Assembly: GCA_938743325.2 (NCBI GenBank) | Contig: OW568865.1 | Location: forward strand, 124,001-188,000 | Source of the DNA: Pycnococcus provasolii | Taxonomy: Eukaryota > Chlorophyta > Pseudoscourfieldiophyceae > Pseudoscourfieldiales > Pycnococcaceae | Length of the DNA: 64,000 nt | Reading direction: 5' to 3' | In this document: positions 60,601-64,000 of the stretch, in pieces | Numbering within the stretch: position 1 is the first letter of the stretch | Layout: each line of letters begins with the position of its first letter | Notes under the pieces: model-generated | Database searches by the model: none | What the model was told of the DNA's origin: nothing | The model's input: the letters and a program-made list of their open reading frames with translations, nothing else | Program-made: the position numbers and the translations under genes

Positions 60601-63600
60601 TTCACGGTACAGGTCCTCGAAGCGACGTTGCCCATGCTTGAGAGGAGAACCAATCATTGCTGATGTGTCCCGCCACACTCCTCGCGCAGTGCGTCCGTGG
60701 CAGCCAGCCTCCCGAGAGGTCCTGCGTTGCGTGATTAGCACGCCGCCCACCACGCGAAGCTGGCCTGCGATACCAAGAGTCCGTGGTCGCGTGTAGCCCG
60801 AATAATTCACGAAAAGACGGTCACCAGCAGCAGCTCCATCTGACACAATGCTGTACCCATCCCACGCATCGCCGCCTGAAAAAGAAGAATGGGTTGAGTC
60901 GCCGCCCTTGACATCGTCATCATACAGCATCAGCTTTCTCGCCATAACACGGTTTCTGTGCGTATGCGAAGGCAGCGGTGAATCAGCCACCCACGACTCT
61001 GGAGCTGGAGTAACATCGAGAATGCGGCGGTGACCCTGCTCCGACGGCATGCCGGCTCGAGCTCCGCGAATGGACGCATTAGAATTCACCGTGTAGTACG
61101 ACAGTCGAGCGCCGTTCGCACCACGGCAATCACCAACACTACCCAGCCGGCTGCCATTATTCACGCCTTCAACCGCCTCGATGGCGGCAATCAGCGAAGT
61201 CATCAGCCTGTCATTGTTTTCTTGGGATACAAGTGCGCCACTTTCGGCACGTCGAAGTTTCTCATCTCCGCTCTCCGCCAACGACGTGGTCTCAGCCACC
61301 TTGCTGGCTCGAGACGTAACAACCTCCTGTTTTTGACGGCTCGCACTAACACCATCAAGGAAAGCTTTTTCAATCCTTGCAGACATTGCATTCAAACTTC
61401 CCAATCGAGCCCAATCGATGGATTGCTGTGCGGTGAGATTTGTCCCGATCGTTGCTCTGTCATCGCGCAATGCCAGATCGTCGATTCTGAGAGCAGCGAC
61501 TTGGCTTCGTTGTTGTGCGTACCACGACCCACGCGGATCAGCAGTCAACGTGCCGGAGCGAATTAAGATCAGGTCGTCAAATTGTCGTAGCTTGCGTCTC
61601 GAAGAAATGTCACCGTGAAGGGAAAAAATCGCTGTAATCTCTAGACGCGCACGCTTAATACCATTCTCCTCCTCGTGCGGATGGCATGATATCACACGGA
61701 CGCGTCCGCGTGCCAACCCCAACTCAAGAGCAACGGATTCACGTACCTCCGCACTATCATCCAGGCGCGGATCCAAGTAAATTTCGCAGGTTCCAAGCCA
61801 GTCGCGATAGGCCTCATACGTCTCCTCCCATCCTTCGACGATGTCAATCATCAATGATGCGTCACCATAGCCCCGATTCCCGTCGCGATCGTACGCTGAG
61901 ACATGAAAAAGATGCGTACCTGGTAGACATAACCCGGCAACAAATACCTGAGGCGAGCACTCGTTCTGACTACTGTACACGTGGAGCGTGTTCGTCACAT
62001 CTCCATCTATTGCATCGCGTGCCTTTGCAAGACAGGAAGGAAAGAAGGCACGGTCCAACTTCCCACGACAAGCAGCAAGGGGGTTTGCGTTCGCATTGTC
62101 GCCAACTTTCTCAAGCCAAGGTGCTTGACCGAACAAGAACGCGAATGGCTGCTCTCTTGGATGCGGTGTTCGCCATAAGATATCAGGGCCTTTCGGATAG
62201 AGAGATGGTGTTCGTTCGACGTCGGCTATGAGAACGTCGTTTTCTTCGCCTGCCATCATGGCATCCACAATCTCGCAAGCAGCTTTCTCGCATCGCCCTG
62301 ACGGGTCATTCGAGGGACACCAGTGCTCACCTTCCCCACACGGCTCGGCAACAATTACCACCCGTTCGTCCGAAGCCATCACGCCAGCCGAATTGAAAAC
62401 TACGTAGGAAACCACGAAAGTAGTTCCAACAGGTGCCATTGTGTTGACACATGCACTGATGCCCTTGCGCCATAGCTCGTGTCCTGCACAACCAAAACGC
62501 AAGCAATGATCGGGTGGACAGACGAGCAGTGCGTTCCCATGTGCTCCCTCAGACGTGGCGCCGAGTTCACATGGTAGGTCACTGGTGGGTATCTGCCCAG
62601 GCGAGCACATCGCATACTGCGTGAAACGCGGCAACATCAACACTCGATCGCCAATCACGGTGACATTTGGAGTCGCCGGTGATATCGGAAGTTCTGCAGC
62701 CTCCTCGATTGAGCCCACAATGTCACTTTCGCAAACAATACCCTCCTGAATGCACGTTAGGCCATCTGCGCATCGTACCTCACCAGTCTCGCACTCCACG
62801 AGTAATTTGACAAGTCGAGTTACGCTCGTTTCGTGTCCAGCAGAATCAGTGACGGTGAATGTGACGTTATAAGCCCCAGGGAAGTTCTCGCCGTAGATTT
62901 CGCACCCAGATAGTCCGTGCGTGTCAAAGAGGAGACCACATGCTTTGACGTATGGTGTCAGGTCACCGTCCACGTCATCATGTGCAATTGCGCCATGATC
63001 GCAGATGGCGGACACTTCTAGTTCCTCGTCGCATTCTCGATACCCCTGACCTTCTACCTCAACGTAAGCGTCACCAACTAGTGCGATTGCCGGTGAAACA
63101 TCAGGAGGCACTTGCTCTGGATGCGCCTCTTCTTCTCCTTCAGTCGTAGGATCAGAACGAATGCAGAAACCGTCAACTGGGCATTTGCCATCTGTGCATG
63201 CCACAACATCCTCGCCGCAATTCGGAACGACTGTGATCCAGCGCTGTACTTCTGTTGCTCTGACGCCCCCACGATCCATGCAAGTGTAACGGACGATGAA
63301 GGGTTCAACGGTAGGGCGTCGCGTGTCGACGACTGTACCGCCAACGACACCCATACGATCTGATATGTCGCCGTCCGTTTGGTCCAAGCACACGTAACCG
63401 GGCTCGACGTACGTCTCGCTTTGCATAATGTATTCGCGTAGAACGAGACGACCGTCCACAGTTTGTTCCATGACGGCGTCAGATTGCTTGCTCACGAGAT
63501 ATATCTGCGGAGCAACACCGTCAATAGGCGTCGATGCCGCCGGTAATGCAGCCTCATCGGCGTCAGGCTTAGTAAATGTCGGGTCAGACGAGCACACGCC

Positions 63601-64000
63601 ATACACGCTACATTCTGAAGATCCGTCGTGTACGTAGATATTTGGGCAGACGAACTCGCGCTGCCCCGTCTTGGCTGAGGCGACTGCACATGGATGGCTT
63701 AGGATATGCACTCGCCTCTGCTTGGTGCCGCGGTTGCCAGCAAGGTCGATGCAGACATAGGTGAGGATGATCGGCGAATCCGGAGATGTTGCACGCGACG
63801 TATCAAAGTTTGCGAGTTCGACTGGCGGCTGCACCTCGAGTGCACCGTCTTCGCCGTCGACACACGCCGCATTTGTATCAATGTAGTGATCGTACTGCAG
63901 TACCTCGACATCTTCGGTTCCAATTAATGTGACACGAGGTGGTGTCACGTCAGGCGGAACATTGGGTATTGCTGTCGAAGGGGTTGGCAGTGTATTGTTT
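57616..64000 (-). CDS. Polycystin/TRPP-like channel with Ig-like repeats (partial)
   Basis: The frame runs off the window end, so the N-terminus and start codon are missing; at least 2,120 residues are present and no intron is needed. The extracellular part begins with about five modules of 110-180 residues, each starting like PPRVTLIGTEDVEV and containing a Cys-x-D..DGD turn and an R-x-T/S-x-x-D-x-A-G-N strand, similar to DUF5011/HYR Ig-like domains. A large region then leads to a TOP-like domain near LYREMPCSTLDGGAYGFDAM. Helices consistent with PKD2-type S2-S6 follow (ALEVFIAIVAVALCV, LKLAIPICLLAASVVHFVYF, and last FFYPFVVTILLLQFFAAILL). The C-terminal 500 residues are cytosolic with charged helices. 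Polycystins are calcium-permeable cation channels, often in cilia; this one may sense surface contact or flow. Confidence 0.83.
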   Translation of the reverse strand, partial: NNTLPTPSTAIPNVPPDVTPPRVTLIGTEDVEVLQYDHYIDTNAACVDGEDGALEVQPPVELANFDTSRATSPDSPIILTYVCIDLAGNRGTKQRRVHILSHPCAVASAKTGQREFVCPNIYVHDGSSECSVYGVCSSDPTFTKPDADEAALPAASTPIDGVAPQIYLVSKQSDAVMEQTVDGRLVLREYIMQSETYVEPGYVCLDQTDGDISDRMGVVGGTVVDTRRPTVEPFIVRYTCMDRGGVRATEVQRWITVVPNCGEDVVACTDGKCPVDGFCIRSDPTTEGEEEAHPEQVPPDVSPAIALVGDAYVEVEGQGYRECDEELEVSAICDHGAIAHDDVDGDLTPYVKACGLLFDTHGLSGCEIYGENFPGAYNVTFTVTDSAGHETSVTRLVKLLVECETGEVRCADGLTCIQEGIVCESDIVGSIEEAAELPISPATPNVTVIGDRVLMLPRFTQYAMCSPGQIPTSDLPCELGATSEGAHGNALLVCPPDHCLRFGCAGHELWRKGISACVNTMAPVGTTFVVSYVVFNSAGVMASDERVVIVAEPCGEGEHWCPSNDPSGRCEKAACEIVDAMMAGEENDVLIADVERTPSLYPKGPDILWRTPHPREQPFAFLFGQAPWLEKVGDNANANPLAACRGKLDRAFFPSCLAKARDAIDGDVTNTLHVYSSQNECSPQVFVAGLCLPGTHLFHVSAYDRDGNRGYGDASLMIDIVEGWEETYEAYRDWLGTCEIYLDPRLDDSAEVRESVALELGLARGRVRVISCHPHEEENGIKRARLEITAIFSLHGDISSRRKLRQFDDLILIRSGTLTADPRGSWYAQQRSQVAALRIDDLALRDDRATIGTNLTAQQSIDWARLGSLNAMSARIEKAFLDGVSASRQKQEVVTSRASKVAETTSLAESGDEKLRRAESGALVSQENNDRLMTSLIAAIEAVEGVNNGSRLGSVGDCRGANGARLSYYTVNSNASIRGARAGMPSEQGHRRILDVTPAPESWVADSPLPSHTHRNRVMARKLMLYDDDVKGGDSTHSSFSGGDAWDGYSIVSDGAAAGDRLFVNYSGYTRPRTLGIAGQLRVVGGVLITQRRTSREAGCHGRTARGVWRDTSAMIGSPLKHGQRRFEDLYREMPCSTLDGGAYGFDAMFAHLDLPAGVTDPTGKYPGGLYNPSLRRIREAFYNESELASPDVPFAFFGRNYDEKELSSDVEKALFDVYLDGTLMQDRAKFLLSYLYHSRFIDRRTRRVDIRVLLHNELTEMLVDVRIHMEVSSHGRISTTTEAWKLPVFDYFEGLFASRLGLFALEVFIAIVAVALCVNSIGDARRFLHLLHDATIRRLQQRVVRRHFVVDAWTLAVEALKLAIPICLLAASVVHFVYFFAYVRDFTYERSYRWYDGDGSAEARILLPKRSANPQPPVEGYPRGAWRHTLQADTSERDAYLELLSKVDTMSTLHGWYLVLQVPIVIGIAANISRHLMGLPMLYPYLRTLHRSLPSMATLVGIIAMITVQCAYAFHLVHGDLVEPHARVHHAIEALFVNQLDESSSAFVPRGAVLGDKNDGTLVDGHAYVAVVLLLRFFYPFVVTILLLQFFAAILLDIFTEESRRRVAKQRLMKLTETYEERWARQAMRASGPVDAIRDCLSAVLYALRWRNSSACVFSGDVKWLDPRKKQRGFAGNRDTTESSYSELFVPESSRAATTQEERQIPVSARERWQRVREQLRRIMLAKEMLDGIMERIRNHVDQRAAVAAPSLIDGNLRTEGVRSDIARYLRMNGYNRQELSVPTLGLVGETALGEVLHNLHEVAARNRTGLNAMYVAAAPSACEGLLTLTADNKRGVTLSSFSFDLESTPTSSSVMRLVFNDDGEGGLDGPGSRPGSDQEQVRDTGFSGSMKDDDDKGTTMTEMENLLYQFSSQEDLERLVSETEHLQHAKKWDITRMACLNVARRVVYDIGWRAGTDFDRMNGTGLVEAALRRARDNAKGMAAATENMRMMSAELPNVVEKLCKEGGFRPRQSRAVMLPAIRRAMLPLSPLPPSSSMWRGGDIVDTGWYYATRAAGVVTEVPWRMIGTTLRLMCGGMQDERRNVEGEHADWEDVSFGQRGNFKSGQGLPNHQKRWEARAFLNGLD

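Noticed and set aside
1-64000. tRNA, rRNA, CRISPR array or bacterial operon
   Set aside because: I found no tRNA A/B boxes or rRNA sequence in the spacers, no regular direct-repeat/spacer array, and gene structure is eukaryotic throughout.

Overview
This is nuclear DNA from a flagellated, photosynthetic eukaryote, most likely a green alga of prasinophyte grade. The genome is GC-rich, compact and intron-poor: 24 protein-coding genes, 17 of them with no intron needed to explain the frame. The green-lineage signs are a fused eukaryotic betaine-lipid synthase, a DUF3110 plastid protein, a plant-type SnoaL-like plastid membrane protein, a carotenoid-isomerase-like flavoprotein and a GT29 glycosyltransferase. 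Flagella are indicated by CFAP157 and an IQ/ankyrin IQANK1-like protein. Short TTAGGG arrays occur inside the window, but nothing suggests a chromosome end. The assignment to prasinophytes is inference; no rRNA or organelle marker is present.

Layout. 1-9.2 kb: WDR83-like WD40 protein, SPT4, an atypical protein kinase, BTA1, an AmpD/PGRP-type amidase and a discoidin-like membrane protein. 10-20 kb: a small unknown protein, a coiled-coil protein, the DUF3110 protein, dolichol kinase, a JMJD8-like secretory-pathway JmjC protein and IQANK1. 20-33 kb: a divergent plastid pair (SnoaL-like / CRTISO-like), a Kv-type potassium channel, an acylated disordered protein, a plastid pseudokinase and CFAP157. 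33-38 kb: PTRHD1, an EF-hand type II NADH dehydrogenase and a sialyltransferase-family protein. 38.5-48 kb: a single-exon UTP20 of about 3,177 residues. 48-64 kb: two giant membrane proteins in tandem on the minus strand, a cysteine-rich receptor-like protein with intracellular TPRs and a duplicated unknown domain, and a polycystin/TRPP-like channel with Ig-like ectodomain modules, cut by the window end.

Genes mostly alternate strands in divergent and convergent pairs, and two divergent pairs have start codons about 160 bp apart. There is no operon-like pathway cluster. Shared themes are plastid metabolism (DUF3110, SnoaL-like, CRTISO-like, pseudokinase), cilia (CFAP157, IQANK1, perhaps the polycystin) and the secretory pathway or cell surface (DOLK, JMJD8, GT29, receptor, polycystin).

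The most unusual signals are noncoding. A dispersed 80-174 bp element lies just downstream of stop codons, in the sense orientation, at three genes, with a possible short fourth copy. Perfect inverted repeats recur in the spacers. Introns have a yeast-like CTAAC branch site and A/C-rich 3' ends. Among proteins, the best leads are an EF-hand-type loop in the outer pore turret of the Kv channel and the receptor's duplicated cytosolic domain.
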